Position numbers and translations under genes: made by a program
Notes under the pieces: generated by a model
Seen by the model: the letters and a program-made list of their open reading frames with translations, nothing else
Databases searched by the model: none
What the model was told of the DNA's origin: nothing
Assembly (NCBI RefSeq): GCF_018399035.1
Contig: NZ_CP073760.1
Coordinates: 3,724,001-3,788,000 of the forward strand
Length of the DNA: 64,000 bases
Reading direction: 5' to 3'
From: Thiocapsa sp.
GTDB taxonomy: Bacteria > Pseudomonadota > Gammaproteobacteria > Chromatiales > Chromatiaceae
Part shown: piece after piece, positions 32,552 to 41,182 of the stretch
How positions within the stretch are numbered: position 1 is the stretch's first letter
How the letters are laid out: every line of letters starts with the position of its first letter

Positions 32552-33676
32552 ATGCGTCGGGGAGAGATCGACGGGGCGCGACAGGCGCCGAAGCGCGCAG
32601 TGCTCGGGACCATCGTCGAGGCGTTCGAGATCGCCTCGCCGGTCGAGGCGATCGAGCCTTACGGTCGCGGGCTGATCAACGATACCTTTCGGGTCGTGGC
32701 CGGCGGAACGCGCTACGTACTCCAGCGCATCAACGGCGCGGTCTTTCCCGATCCGTTGCGGATCATGTCCAACATCCAGGTACTCGATCGACAGGCGCGC
32801 TTGCACCCCGATCTCGGATTCCGTGTCCCGGTGTTGATCGCGACCCGTACGGGCGAAGCGGGTCTGCGCGCTCCGGACGGAAACGTCTGGCGTCTCATGA
32901 CGCTGATCGAAGATGCCGTCGGCCTGCCCCGCCTCGAGACTCCCGAGCAGGCCCGCGAGGTCGGCCGGCTCCTCGGCCGCTTCCATACCCTGCTGCAATC
33001 GCTGCCCGCCGATGCACTGAGCGTTACCCTACCCGGATTTCACGACACGCCGGCCTATCTCGCGCGCTTTCTGTCGGTCCTGGCTCGGGTCGAGGGTGCC
33101 CGCAACGATCCGGATGTCGAGATCGGCGTTCGCTTCGCGCTCGACCGCCAAGCACTCGCGAAGCGACTCGCCGATGCGCGCGACCGAGGCGAGATCCCCG
33201 TGCGTGTCATCCACGGCGACCCCAAGCTCGACAACATCCTGTTCGACCGCGACAGCGGGCGTGCACTCGCCTTGATCGACCTCGACACCCTGCAACCCGG
33301 CCTGATCCTGCACGATATCGGCGACTGTCTGCGTTCCTGCTGCAACCGCAGCGGCGAGTCCGCGGGCGGGCTCAACCGGGTCTCGTTCGATCTCGCCGTC
33401 GCCGAGCCGATCCTCCACGCCTATGCCGAGCAGACGCGCGCTTGGCTGAGTGCCGAGGAGATCGCCCTGATCCCCGAGGCGATCCGTCTCATGCCTTTCG
33501 AGCTGGGCCTGCGATTCCTGACCGACCACCTCGAAGGCGACCGTTACTTCAAGGTTGCGGAGCCCGGCGAGAACCTCCGCAAGGCCGGCATCCAATTCGA
33601 CTTGGTCACGGACATCGAAGGCAAGGCCGCAGACATCAGAGCGTTGGTGAGCCGCTGGAACGCGTCCGAGGTGTGA
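32552..33676 (+). CDS. Phosphotransferase of the aminoglycoside/hexosamine kinase family
   Basis: The 374-residue protein has the APH-type kinase fold. The N-lobe carries GRGLINDTFRV and YVLQRIN, as in N-acetylhexosamine 1-kinase-like proteins. The catalytic loop is VIHGDPKLDNILFD and the metal-binding loop LIDLDTLQPG. The substrate is likely a sugar or other small alcohol; it cannot be specified. The ATG at 32552 follows the relA stop at once, indicating coupling. Its 3' end overlaps the convergent radical SAM gene by 41 bases. Confidence 0.85.
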   Translation: MRRGEIDGARQAPKRAVLGTIVEAFEIASPVEAIEPYGRGLINDTFRVVAGGTRYVLQRINGAVFPDPLRIMSNIQVLDRQARLHPDLGFRVPVLIATRTGEAGLRAPDGNVWRLMTLIEDAVGLPRLETPEQAREVGRLLGRFHTLLQSLPADALSVTLPGFHDTPAYLARFLSVLARVEGARNDPDVEIGVRFALDRQALAKRLADARDRGEIPVRVIHGDPKLDNILFDRDSGRALALIDLDTLQPGLILHDIGDCLRSCCNRSGESAGGLNRVSFDLAVAEPILHAYAEQTRAWLSAEEIALIPEAIRLMPFELGLRFLTDHLEGDRYFKVAEPGENLRKAGIQFDLVTDIEGKAADIRALVSRWNASEV

Positions 33677-35189
33677 GGTGACGCGCTTGGCGCGTCGGCA
33701 GCGCTCCCTCGGTCTTCGGCGACGGCGGCGGGATCCGCCGCGTGGGGTCGAACGACAGGCGTCCGCGCGCACCGCAGGCGGCATAGTCGCTGCGCAACGC
33801 CGCGGTGGCCGATTCCGCGATCCCCTGCAGCGACAGCCAGTCGTGCAGGCCCTCGTACAGATGCTCGAGCGGGATGCCGTGCGTCTTGCCCGATTGCGCG
33901 TAGAACCAGTCTGACCAAGCGAGAAAGCGCTCGAAGGGCGCGTCGCCCAGCAGGAGCGGCAGCGTGCGACCGAAGCGCCCCGAGTTGCCCACCAGATCCC
34001 AATAGCGCGCGAACCGCGTCAGCTGCTGCATGGTTCCGCGGTCGATGCGGTCGCTGGCGAGCAGGCTGTACGGCGGATCCGGGCTGAACACCAGCCCGAA
34101 CCGCTCGGCGTGCCGACAGACCGGCGCGCCGCGCAGCCGCTTCAGAATCCCGACCTGGATCTCGTGCGGACCGATCCGCATCAGCCGATCGAAGCCGGCC
34201 CCGAACGAGGCCGGATCCTCGCCCGGCAGGCCGATGATGAGGTCGGCGTGCAGATGCGCGGTCGTTTCGGCATGCAGCCAGCGCAGATTGGCCTCGGCCT
34301 GCACATCGTCCTGACGCCGCGAGATCAGCGCCTGCACCTCGGGATTGAAGGTCTGCACACCGATTTCCAACTGCAGCGTGCCCGCCGGAAAGGCTACGAG
34401 CATCCCCTTCATCCGCTCCGGCAGATGATCCGGGACCAGCTCGAAATGCAGAAAAGGCAGGTCATCCGGGCGCTCCCGGATGCGCTCCAGAAAGAACCCC
34501 AGGATGGCCGAGGCGTGATCGAGCTTGAGGTTGAAGGTCCGGTCGACGAACTTGAAGCGCCGAGCACCGCGCACGTACAGCCGCTCCAGCTCCGCGATCA
34601 GCGGCGCGAGCGGAAACGGCCACGCGGTCCGATCCAGCGCGGACAGGCAGAAGGCACACTTGAACGGACAGCCGCGCGACGCCTCGACGTACAGATTTCG
34701 CCGCCGCAGATCCTCGTCCGAGAACTCGTCGTAGGGAAAGCGGATGCTGTCGAGCGGCGGCTGCTCGCCAGCATGGACCTTCGCCGCGGGCGGCTGTCCG
34801 TCCAGGATCGCGCCCGCCAGCCGGGCGAAGGTCACCTCGCCCCAACCCGTCACCACATAGTCCGCCAGCGCGCAGATCCGCTGCGATTCGACCTCGTGAC
34901 TCACCTCCGGACCGCCGAGCACGACCACCACATCCGGCGCCGTCTCCTTGAGCAAGGCGACGACTCGCGTCAGAGGCGCGACGTTCCAGATGTAGACCGA
35001 CAATCCCACGATGCGTGGTCCTTCGGCCAGCAGCTGCTCGACCACCTCCTCGGGTGCCGCGCCCAGCACGAGCTCGCACAGCATGCTGACCTCGCGCAGC
35101 GGCCCGAGATTCGCCCGCAGATAGCGCAACGCCAGCGAGGCATGCGCATAACGGGCGTTCAGGGTGGCGAGGACGATCGCGGTCGGCAT
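33636..35189 (-). CDS. B12-binding-domain radical SAM protein (DUF4080 type)
   Basis: The 517-residue protein has an N-terminal cobalamin-binding-like Rossmann domain (residues 1-130, LGGPEVSHEVESQ). A radical SAM core follows with ASRGCPFKCAFCLSALD near residue 175; the three cysteines bind the [4Fe-4S] cluster. The C-terminal 190 residues resemble DUF4080. Members of this class methylate or rearrange unactivated carbons, but this subfamily has no known substrate. It overlaps the convergent phosphotransferase gene by 41 bases at the 3' end. Confidence 0.9.
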   Translation of the reverse strand: MPTAIVLATLNARYAHASLALRYLRANLGPLREVSMLCELVLGAAPEEVVEQLLAEGPRIVGLSVYIWNVAPLTRVVALLKETAPDVVVVLGGPEVSHEVESQRICALADYVVTGWGEVTFARLAGAILDGQPPAAKVHAGEQPPLDSIRFPYDEFSDEDLRRRNLYVEASRGCPFKCAFCLSALDRTAWPFPLAPLIAELERLYVRGARRFKFVDRTFNLKLDHASAILGFFLERIRERPDDLPFLHFELVPDHLPERMKGMLVAFPAGTLQLEIGVQTFNPEVQALISRRQDDVQAEANLRWLHAETTAHLHADLIIGLPGEDPASFGAGFDRLMRIGPHEIQVGILKRLRGAPVCRHAERFGLVFSPDPPYSLLASDRIDRGTMQQLTRFARYWDLVGNSGRFGRTLPLLLGDAPFERFLAWSDWFYAQSGKTHGIPLEHLYEGLHDWLSLQGIAESATAALRSDYAACGARGRLSFDPTRRIPPPSPKTEGALPTRQARHLTPRTRSSGSPTL

Positions 35190-35247
35190 GCAGGGGCTCT
35201 TGGTTCGGTGGACAGGTTAACCTGATTTTCCGGAACGGATCGACCGT

Positions 35248-35541
35248 GCGAAGCCCCGGGTTCCTGCCGAGGAGACGCTCGATTTGGCGACGTTGGGTTG
35301 CAACGGAGTTGCGCCAACTTTTCTCGTTGGTCGGCGTTCGCTCGGTTTGCACCTCCAACTTCAGGAGGTGCGCGACGATGACCGCCATACGTGCAGCCAG
35401 CGCGCGTTGCTCGGAGCGTCCCATCTCTGCGATCTCTCCGGCTAGAAGCTCGCGATCCATACGCCCGAGATTCCCTTCGCGCACCGCCGCGGCCTGCTCC
35501 CGGGTCCAAGAGAAGAAATCTTGCTCATACGCGTTGCTCAT
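35248..35541 (-). pseudogene. DUF29 family gene, 3' end lost
   Basis: The first 98 residues match DUF29 proteins (YEQDFFSWTREQAAAVREG, then GEIAEMGRSEQRAL and SWRNSVATQRRQI). Whole family members have about 140-150 residues and end in a conserved Pro/Trp-containing tail. Here similarity stops near 35248 and the open frame drifts into the radical SAM gene out of its frame without a stop. The 3' part seems to have been deleted. DUF29 genes are abundant in cyanobacteria and Chromatiaceae and have no known role. Confidence 0.7.
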
Positions 35542-35612
35542 ACGCGGTGCCTACGATAGCCAACCATGGAGTGATGATAACCGAATGGTGTGAACCTGAC
35601 CCCTTTCCCAGT

Positions 35613-36500
35613 TCAGGCCATTTTGTTCAACAGTTCCTCCGCTCGTTCATCGGGTAGGAACAGATAATCACACTCATGCATGTTGGCGGGGCAATAATAA
35701 TCGACCGGAAAGATTTCAATGGGAACGAAACCGACGGTCGAACGCAGATCCGGGGATTTTCGAATCTGCAGAACGCGGTAGTTCAGGTCACGCAGCAGGG
35801 ACATGATGTTTTCGTTGCGCGTCCGGCTCGCTTCGAGATCGCCTTTAGGGTCAGTGAAAAGTACCTCGCAGAGGATGGGCGGACGTTCGCGACGGAGGAT
35901 ACCCTGGATACCCCTCAGAACTTCCAGCTCGGCACCCTCCACATCAATCTTGACGAAGCCCAGGGGGCGCTTCGCAATCAGGCCATTGACATGCTCGTCG
36001 CTGAAGATCGGGACATGGCGGGTGTCATACTCCCTCTCGGGGCGCAGATCCTCGAGCAGTGTTGCCGTGGAGTCTGTGGAGCGGCCAGCCGGGAGGTACA
36101 GCGTCAGTAATCCGGTGCTATCACCGATCCCGGCGGCGACCAACTCGACGTTGGGAAATTCGTTGATCTTGATCAGGCGATAAACATAGTGCAAGCAATC
36201 CGGGTTGGGCTCAAAGCCGAGGTAGGGTCGATGGGTGTCGACTTGCCGCAGCTCGATCAGGGTTTGACCGAGGTTCGCGCCAACGTCCAGGAAAAGGTTT
36301 CCGCTGTCGCCTGGCAGGCGTCGATACAGTGCGAGCTTCCAGGCTTCTTCACCACGCCTGAATTGCTCATAGACGCCGAGTCCCGTCCCTTCCAGGATGG
36401 GAATCCGGATGACGTGTTGTTCGACCTTGGCCGGCAGACTAAAAGCTAGGTGCCGCAGAATAGGATGAGAGAGATCACGCAGTGTCGATTTTAATGACAT
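35613..36500 (-). CDS. FkbM family SAM-dependent methyltransferase
   Basis: The 295-residue protein has the class I methyltransferase motif LFLDVGANLGQTLIEL and the FkbM signature VKIDVEGAELEVLRGI. FkbM-type enzymes often methylate sugar hydroxyls in polysaccharides. The ATG at 36500 starts the protein-like sequence; the upstream open frame is low-complexity DNA. Base composition is visibly more AT-rich than the neighbours and the gene stands alone beside toxin-antitoxin remains, which suggests recent transfer. Confidence 0.88.
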   Translation of the reverse strand: MSLKSTLRDLSHPILRHLAFSLPAKVEQHVIRIPILEGTGLGVYEQFRRGEEAWKLALYRRLPGDSGNLFLDVGANLGQTLIELRQVDTHRPYLGFEPNPDCLHYVYRLIKINEFPNVELVAAGIGDSTGLLTLYLPAGRSTDSTATLLEDLRPEREYDTRHVPIFSDEHVNGLIAKRPLGFVKIDVEGAELEVLRGIQGILRRERPPILCEVLFTDPKGDLEASRTRNENIMSLLRDLNYRVLQIRKSPDLRSTVGFVPIEIFPVDYYCPANMHECDYLFLPDERAEELLNKMA

Positions 36501-36512
36501 GATGTTGTTAGA

Positions 36513-36543
36513 GTCGTGATGTTTGATGATGTTTGATGATGTT
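36513..36543. repeat. Short tandem repeat upstream of the FkbM gene
   Basis: The 10-base unit GTTTGATGAT occurs twice in tandem, preceded by a related GTGAT and followed by GTT. It begins 13 bases upstream of the ATG of the minus-strand gene and may alter its leader. Confidence 0.6.
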
Positions 36544-36685
36544 CTGACCTCGACCTGAAACGACTGGTTTCGAGAACACATCGAGGCGACGCTGGGAAAA
36601 TGCGTCGGGAGGACGCAGCGGGGACGGTCGAAAAAACCGGTCGACACACCGCACGAAACGCCTGACGCGAACCGCCAGCAACAGC

Positions 36686-36964
36686 TTGAAGCAGTCTGAT
36701 CGTATCGACTGCCACCTGCGCATCTACCAGGCCGAGCGCGGCGAGACCGTGCACATTACGCGCCGCGGTCGACCCGTTGCCGTGCTGCTCTCGGAAGCCG
36801 AGTACGGTCGTCTGAGCCGAGGAGCCGTCCGGCCGCCCTTCTGGGACGCTATTCGCGAGATGCGCGCGGATCCCGAATTCGAACCCATCGACCTGCAGTC
36901 CGAAGAGGTCGAATCTTGGCGCGATCGCGCAGCACAGGACCGTGGCTTCGAGTGGTCCGAATGA
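36686..36964 (+). CDS. Phd/YefM-type antitoxin
   Basis: The 92-residue product has the Phd core ERGETVHITRRGRPVAVLLS and an EYGRL segment. The helical C-terminus, which in the family neutralises the toxin, ends RGFEWSE. The start is weak: only a TTG at 36686 is in frame, and the N-terminus is shorter than usual, so it may be truncated. Its stop overlaps the ATG of the VapC remnant (ATGA), the standard arrangement. Confidence 0.75.
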   Translation: MKQSDRIDCHLRIYQAERGETVHITRRGRPVAVLLSEAEYGRLSRGAVRPPFWDAIREMRADPEFEPIDLQSEEVESWRDRAAQDRGFEWSE

Positions 36965-37300
36965 AATACGTGTTGGACACCAACGTGGTCTCCGAGCCGA
37001 TCAGAGCAAGGCCCTCCGGGGCTGTCCTCGCCGGCATCGAGGCGCACACAACGGAATTGGCCATCTCGGCCATCTCCTGGCAGGAGATGCATTACGGGTT
37101 CGAGCGTCTCCCGCCAGGCGCACGAACGTGCACGTCTGGAAAAGATTGGGCGCACGCCATCTTACGCCGACTGCCAGATCGAGGCCATCGCCGCCGTTAA
37201 TGGGTTGGTCCTCGTGACACGCAACACCGAGGACTTCGCGGACTTCTCCGGCCTCATCGTCGAGAACTGGTTCGATCCGAAAGTCGGAGCGGGGGCCTGA
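36961..37300 (+). pseudogene. VapC-type PIN-domain toxin with internal out-of-frame deletion
   Basis: The start (MKYVLDTNVVSEPIRARPSG) and the following SAISWQEMHYGFERLPPG are intact PIN-domain sequence with the first catalytic Asp. The end (ERARLEKIGRTPSYADCQIE, then VLVTRNTEDF) is also present but in another frame, from about 37127 to the TGA at 37300. About 45-50 residues expected between these parts are missing. The frame from the ATG therefore stops at 37200 after 79 residues. The toxin should be inactive, leaving an orphan antitoxin. Confidence 0.85.
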
Positions 37301-37406
37301 GCGATGGCCCGCTGCGCCGATTGGAGGCTTGGCTCCGGCAAAGGGCCGCACCGACCCCTTTTTTGCGCGATGACTAATCGCTCGACAGGTCCGGACGACT
37401 ATAGGG

Positions 37407-38576
37407 TCAACCCTCCGCAATCAGCCCGAAGGCCGCAAGGTAGCGCCGTGCGCTGATGTCCATCCGATATCCCTGCACCGCTTCCTTCAAGACATCGGGC
37501 GGCGGCGGATTGAGCAGGGTCTCTTTCATGGCGGCCGCCAGTGCCTCGACATCGCCGACCGGCACCAAGGCGCCGAACATGCCGTCGCGGGTGATCTCCC
37601 GCGGTCCGCTGCGGCAATCGGTCGAAACCACGGGTGTGCCCAGTGCGAGCGCCTCGGTCAGGACATTGGGCGAGCCTTCCCAGAGCGAGGAGAGGGCGAA
37701 GAGCTTGGCGCGCGCCAGAAAGCGGTAGGGATTGGGCTCGAAGCCGGGTAGGGCCACGTCGTCCGCAACGCCCAGATCCCGCGCGAGGCGCAGGAGGCGC
37801 CCCTGCTGGCGGCCTTGTCCTAGGATCATCAGCCGACAGGGCAGACGCGCATGCAGCAGGGCGAACGCCTTGATCAGGGTCGCGAAGTCCTTCTGGGTGC
37901 GTAGGCCGCCGACGCCCATGATCACCGGCGGCTGGTCGGTGCCGAACCAGGGGTGATCCAGCGGCTCCTGCGCCTGTGCATAGAACTCGGGCGTGATGTT
38001 GGGGTTGCGCACCACCTGGACGCGACTCGGCGGGATGCCCGTCACCTCGGCGATGTCGGCTGCGACCCCTTCGGACACGGCAACGACCCCGTCGGCCCGC
38101 TGAAAGAGGCTCCGCAGCTCGCGCTGCTCCCACCAGCGTTTGAGCCGATTCTTCCCGCGCGCACGCCAGCGCTCGGACATGGTGGTGCCGGGGCGCAGAA
38201 AATACCGGGTATCGGTCGATGAGCTCGCCTTCACCGCGAGCGCGATGCGATCGTCCTCGGTCTTGGCCGACAGGACGACGGAGGGTCGACGGCGCTCGAC
38301 ATACTCGGCGAGGACGCGCTGCCGCTCCCGCGGCGAAACACGGCCGAGCGCATGAACGGTCACCGTGGCCGGGAGACTATCCAGAAAAGGCGCCTCGCGC
38401 CGTCCGACCACGAAGTCGACCGGGACACCCTGATCGGCGATCCCGCGGGCGATGTTGACCATCATGCGCTCCACCCCGCCGTCACCGAAGCTCGGGATGA
38501 AGAGGCAGACAGGGCGCGACGGCCGATGAGACAGTGGAGCCGGGATGGGTTGAGCCGACGGGTCGATGGCAGGCAT
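37407..38576 (-). CDS. Family 4 glycosyltransferase
   Basis: The 389-residue protein has the GT-B fold. The N-terminal FIPSFGDGGVERMMVNIARG and the C-terminal donor-site motif FALSSLWEGSPNVLTEALAL (with the E-x7-E pattern) identify a GT4 enzyme. It probably adds a sugar to LPS or another surface polymer from a nucleotide sugar. It is the only minus-strand member at the left border of the polysaccharide cluster and diverges from the ligase gene. The start at 38576 is chosen by protein similarity; an ATG nine codons upstream is possible. Confidence 0.9.
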   Translation of the reverse strand: MPAIDPSAQPIPAPLSHRPSRPVCLFIPSFGDGGVERMMVNIARGIADQGVPVDFVVGRREAPFLDSLPATVTVHALGRVSPRERQRVLAEYVERRRPSVVLSAKTEDDRIALAVKASSSTDTRYFLRPGTTMSERWRARGKNRLKRWWEQRELRSLFQRADGVVAVSEGVAADIAEVTGIPPSRVQVVRNPNITPEFYAQAQEPLDHPWFGTDQPPVIMGVGGLRTQKDFATLIKAFALLHARLPCRLMILGQGRQQGRLLRLARDLGVADDVALPGFEPNPYRFLARAKLFALSSLWEGSPNVLTEALALGTPVVSTDCRSGPREITRDGMFGALVPVGDVEALAAAMKETLLNPPPPDVLKEAVQGYRMDISARRYLAAFGLIAEG

Positions 38577-38831
38577 TGATCGTCCTCGACACGGCGGTCG
38601 CATCGGGCCGAGTCTTGTGTTGGATGTCGAATTGTTCAGGCAGTGCGGCCGGAGCACGGCGTGCAGCTCGGCGCTCCCGGACTTGCGGATGCGTGCCGAC
38701 CGCAACGTCCGTCGGGGCCCGCGCCTCGGTGCACCCGGGTACGCGATCGCGCGTATCATACCCGTCCCGAGGCGAGATCCTCATCCCGCGAACCCTTCGA
38801 GACGCCGACCTTGCCCGAGACGCCCCGCCTT

Positions 38832-40148
38832 ATGCCGAGCATCGTGCCGACCGACGGTTGGTCACGTGCAGGTCTCGTCGGCCTTTATGTCTTTGCCTTC
38901 TTCGGGCTGCTCGGGATCACGCCGGCCACCGTCGGCCTGGTCCTGCTGGCGCTTGCTTTCCTGATCCGATTCGACGCTTGGCGGCGGCTCGCACGGGATC
39001 CGGTCGCCCTCACGGCCCTGGCCTTCGGGCTCTATGTCGCCGTGCACAGCGCAATCGCCTATGTCCTACAGCCGACCCCGACGCTGTCACAAGCGGTTGT
39101 CGAGAACGGAACGGATTGGGTGAAGCTGCTGCTCTTCATCCCGCTCGCCTACTGGGCCGCCGGACGCCCGGATCGGGTGCGCCTGGTTCTGCTGCTCGGG
39201 CTCGCGGGCTTCACCCTCGCGACCTTTCGCAAGATCGACTGGGCGACCTTCGACGCCGTCTTCTTCTCGACCCGGTTCGATGCTTACCTTCCGTCGATCG
39301 CCTTCGGCATGTTCGCCGGGCTCGGGGCGCTCGGGCTCCTCGCGACACGCCGTGCCTTCTGGGCGATGCGCGACCGACCTTGGCAGCGCTGGCTCGCGAC
39401 GACGCTCTGGGCCGTCTGGCTGCTCGTCATGCTGGAGGGCCTGCTCCTGTCCCAATCGCGCGGCTCCTGGCTCGGCTTTCTCGGCGGGCTGGCGGTCTTG
39501 ATGCTGATGGAATGGCGGGCGCGACAGGCGACGACGGTAAGACCCGCACGCCGACGCTGGTTTGCGCTCCTGCTGGTCGCCGCCGCCCTCGGGGCCTTCC
39601 TGTCGAGTCAATATCAGACGATCGCGATGCGGCTCACCGACCAGACTGACACCCTGCAGCAGGTGATCAGCGGCGATGTGACCGAGGTGACCTCCGATCC
39701 GGTCGGCCTGCGCGTCAACGCCCTGCTCTTCACTGTCGAGAAATGGCGCGAACACCCCTGGTTCGGCTGGGGTGCGGGCACCAGCCGCGAATGGATCGCC
39801 TCCAGCGGGCGAGCGGACACCCTCCTGGACAACGTCAATTGGCTGCCGCATCTGCACAACGCCTATGCCGAAACGCTGTTTCAATTCGGCGCCGTCGGGC
39901 TGCTGCTGGCGGTCGCGCTGGTCTGGGCGCTGGTGCGCGCGACGGGCGGCGAATGTCGCGCCGGACGACTCCCGGCGGATCTCTGCCGACTCTTCCTGGT
40001 CACGCTCGTGTTCGTGCTGATCTGGAATCTGTTCAACTATCGCGTGGTGCGCAGCGACTGGATGGTCTTCTGGATCCTGCTCGCAGGGTCCGCCTACAGC
40101 TTCCGTCTCGCCAGGCTGACGAAGCCGCCGGGGGACGGCCGCGGGTGA
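38832..40148 (+). CDS. O-antigen ligase/polymerase-like membrane protein
   Basis: The 438-residue product has about 10-11 hydrophobic segments and a large periplasmic loop (about residues 265-350). The Wzy_C core is visible as SQSRGSWLGFLGGLAVLML and, after the loop, PHLHNAYAETLFQFGAVGLL, with the conserved His. Such proteins join O-antigen to lipid A-core (WaaL) or polymerise O units (Wzy); the two cannot be separated here. Its stop overlaps the GTG start of the heptosyltransferase-like gene, so 38832-42285 is a coupled operon. Confidence 0.88.
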   Translation: MPSIVPTDGWSRAGLVGLYVFAFFGLLGITPATVGLVLLALAFLIRFDAWRRLARDPVALTALAFGLYVAVHSAIAYVLQPTPTLSQAVVENGTDWVKLLLFIPLAYWAAGRPDRVRLVLLLGLAGFTLATFRKIDWATFDAVFFSTRFDAYLPSIAFGMFAGLGALGLLATRRAFWAMRDRPWQRWLATTLWAVWLLVMLEGLLLSQSRGSWLGFLGGLAVLMLMEWRARQATTVRPARRRWFALLLVAAALGAFLSSQYQTIAMRLTDQTDTLQQVISGDVTEVTSDPVGLRVNALLFTVEKWREHPWFGWGAGTSREWIASSGRADTLLDNVNWLPHLHNAYAETLFQFGAVGLLLAVALVWALVRATGGECRAGRLPADLCRLFLVTLVFVLIWNLFNYRVVRSDWMVFWILLAGSAYSFRLARLTKPPGDGRG

Positions 40149-41182
40149 AGATCCTCGTCGTCAGACTCTCCGCGATCGGCGACATCGTCTTCGCCTCGCC
40201 GCTGATCGCGGCCCTGCGACGCGCCTATCCGCAGGCACACATCGCCTGGCTGGTGCAGCCCGAGTATCGCGCCCTGCTGGACCGACATCCTGATCTGGAC
40301 GAGGTCATCGTCTGTCCGCTGGGTCACTGGCGGCGCCTGTGGTACGAGCGGCGTCTGCGCGAGTTGATGTCCGGTATCAGGGCACTGCGGACGCATCTGC
40401 GCGAGCGTCGCTTCGATCTCGCCATCGACCTGCAGGGATTGCTCAAGAGCGGCGCCTTGACGCGGCTCTCGGGTGCTCGCGAGCGGATCGGTCTGGGCTC
40501 GCGCGAGGGCAGCCAATGGCTGATGACGCGGACGGTTCAGCGCGGCGGGGATCCCCGGCGTATCGGATCGGAGTATCTCTATCTGGCGCAGACCTTGGGT
40601 CTGCCCGCGAAGGACTTCGCGATGGCCGTGCATTACGGCAACACCGAGGCAGCCTTCGCCGATCGTGTCATCGCCGAGTATGGTCTGAGCGACGGCTTCG
40701 CGGTGCTCTGCCCTTTCACGACGCGTCCGCAAAAACACTGGATCGAGAAACGCTGGGCACCGCTTGCGGCACGCATCCAGGCGGATCTCGGCTTGACGCC
40801 GGTCGTGCTCGGCGCTCCGGCGGACCGCGAGGCCGCGACACGGATCCGCAATGCCGCCGACACTTCCTTGGTCGATCTGGCGGGCCGCACCAGTCTCATC
40901 GAGGCCGCGGCCCTGATCGACCGGGCGGCGCTCCTGATCGGCGTGGATACCGGCCTGGGTCACATGGGCATCGCCTTCGGCACGCCGAGCCTGCTCCTTT
41001 TCGGCTCGACCTGTCCCTATCGCGACACCACCCGCGCCAACGCCCGGGTGCTGTACCACACGCTCGACTGCTCGCCCTGCAAACGGCGTCCGACCTGCGA
41101 CGGGGCCTTCACCTGCATGCATCTGATCACGATCGACGAGATCCTGGACGCGGCCCGCGGCGTGCTCGGGGCTGCGCCGTGA
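40145..41182 (+). CDS. Family 9 glycosyltransferase (heptosyltransferase type)
   Basis: The 345-residue protein is a WaaC/WaaF-like GT9 enzyme. It begins ILVVRLSAIGDIVFASPL and has the C-terminal signature GVDTGLGHMGIAFGTPSLLL followed by FGSTCP. A Cys-rich stretch (LDCSPCKRRPTC) near the end is typical of the group. It likely adds heptose to the LPS inner core. The GTG start overlaps the upstream stop, and its own stop overlaps the next GTG. Confidence 0.92.
   Translation: MKILVVRLSAIGDIVFASPLIAALRRAYPQAHIAWLVQPEYRALLDRHPDLDEVIVCPLGHWRRLWYERRLRELMSGIRALRTHLRERRFDLAIDLQGLLKSGALTRLSGARERIGLGSREGSQWLMTRTVQRGGDPRRIGSEYLYLAQTLGLPAKDFAMAVHYGNTEAAFADRVIAEYGLSDGFAVLCPFTTRPQKHWIEKRWAPLAARIQADLGLTPVVLGAPADREAATRIRNAADTSLVDLAGRTSLIEAAALIDRAALLIGVDTGLGHMGIAFGTPSLLLFGSTCPYRDTTRANARVLYHTLDCSPCKRRPTCDGAFTCMHLITIDEILDAARGVLGAAP

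Noticed and set aside
34462..35541. A 359-residue DUF29 fusion protein
   Set aside because: Beyond residue 98 the frame is an out-of-frame reading of the radical SAM gene and has no protein character.
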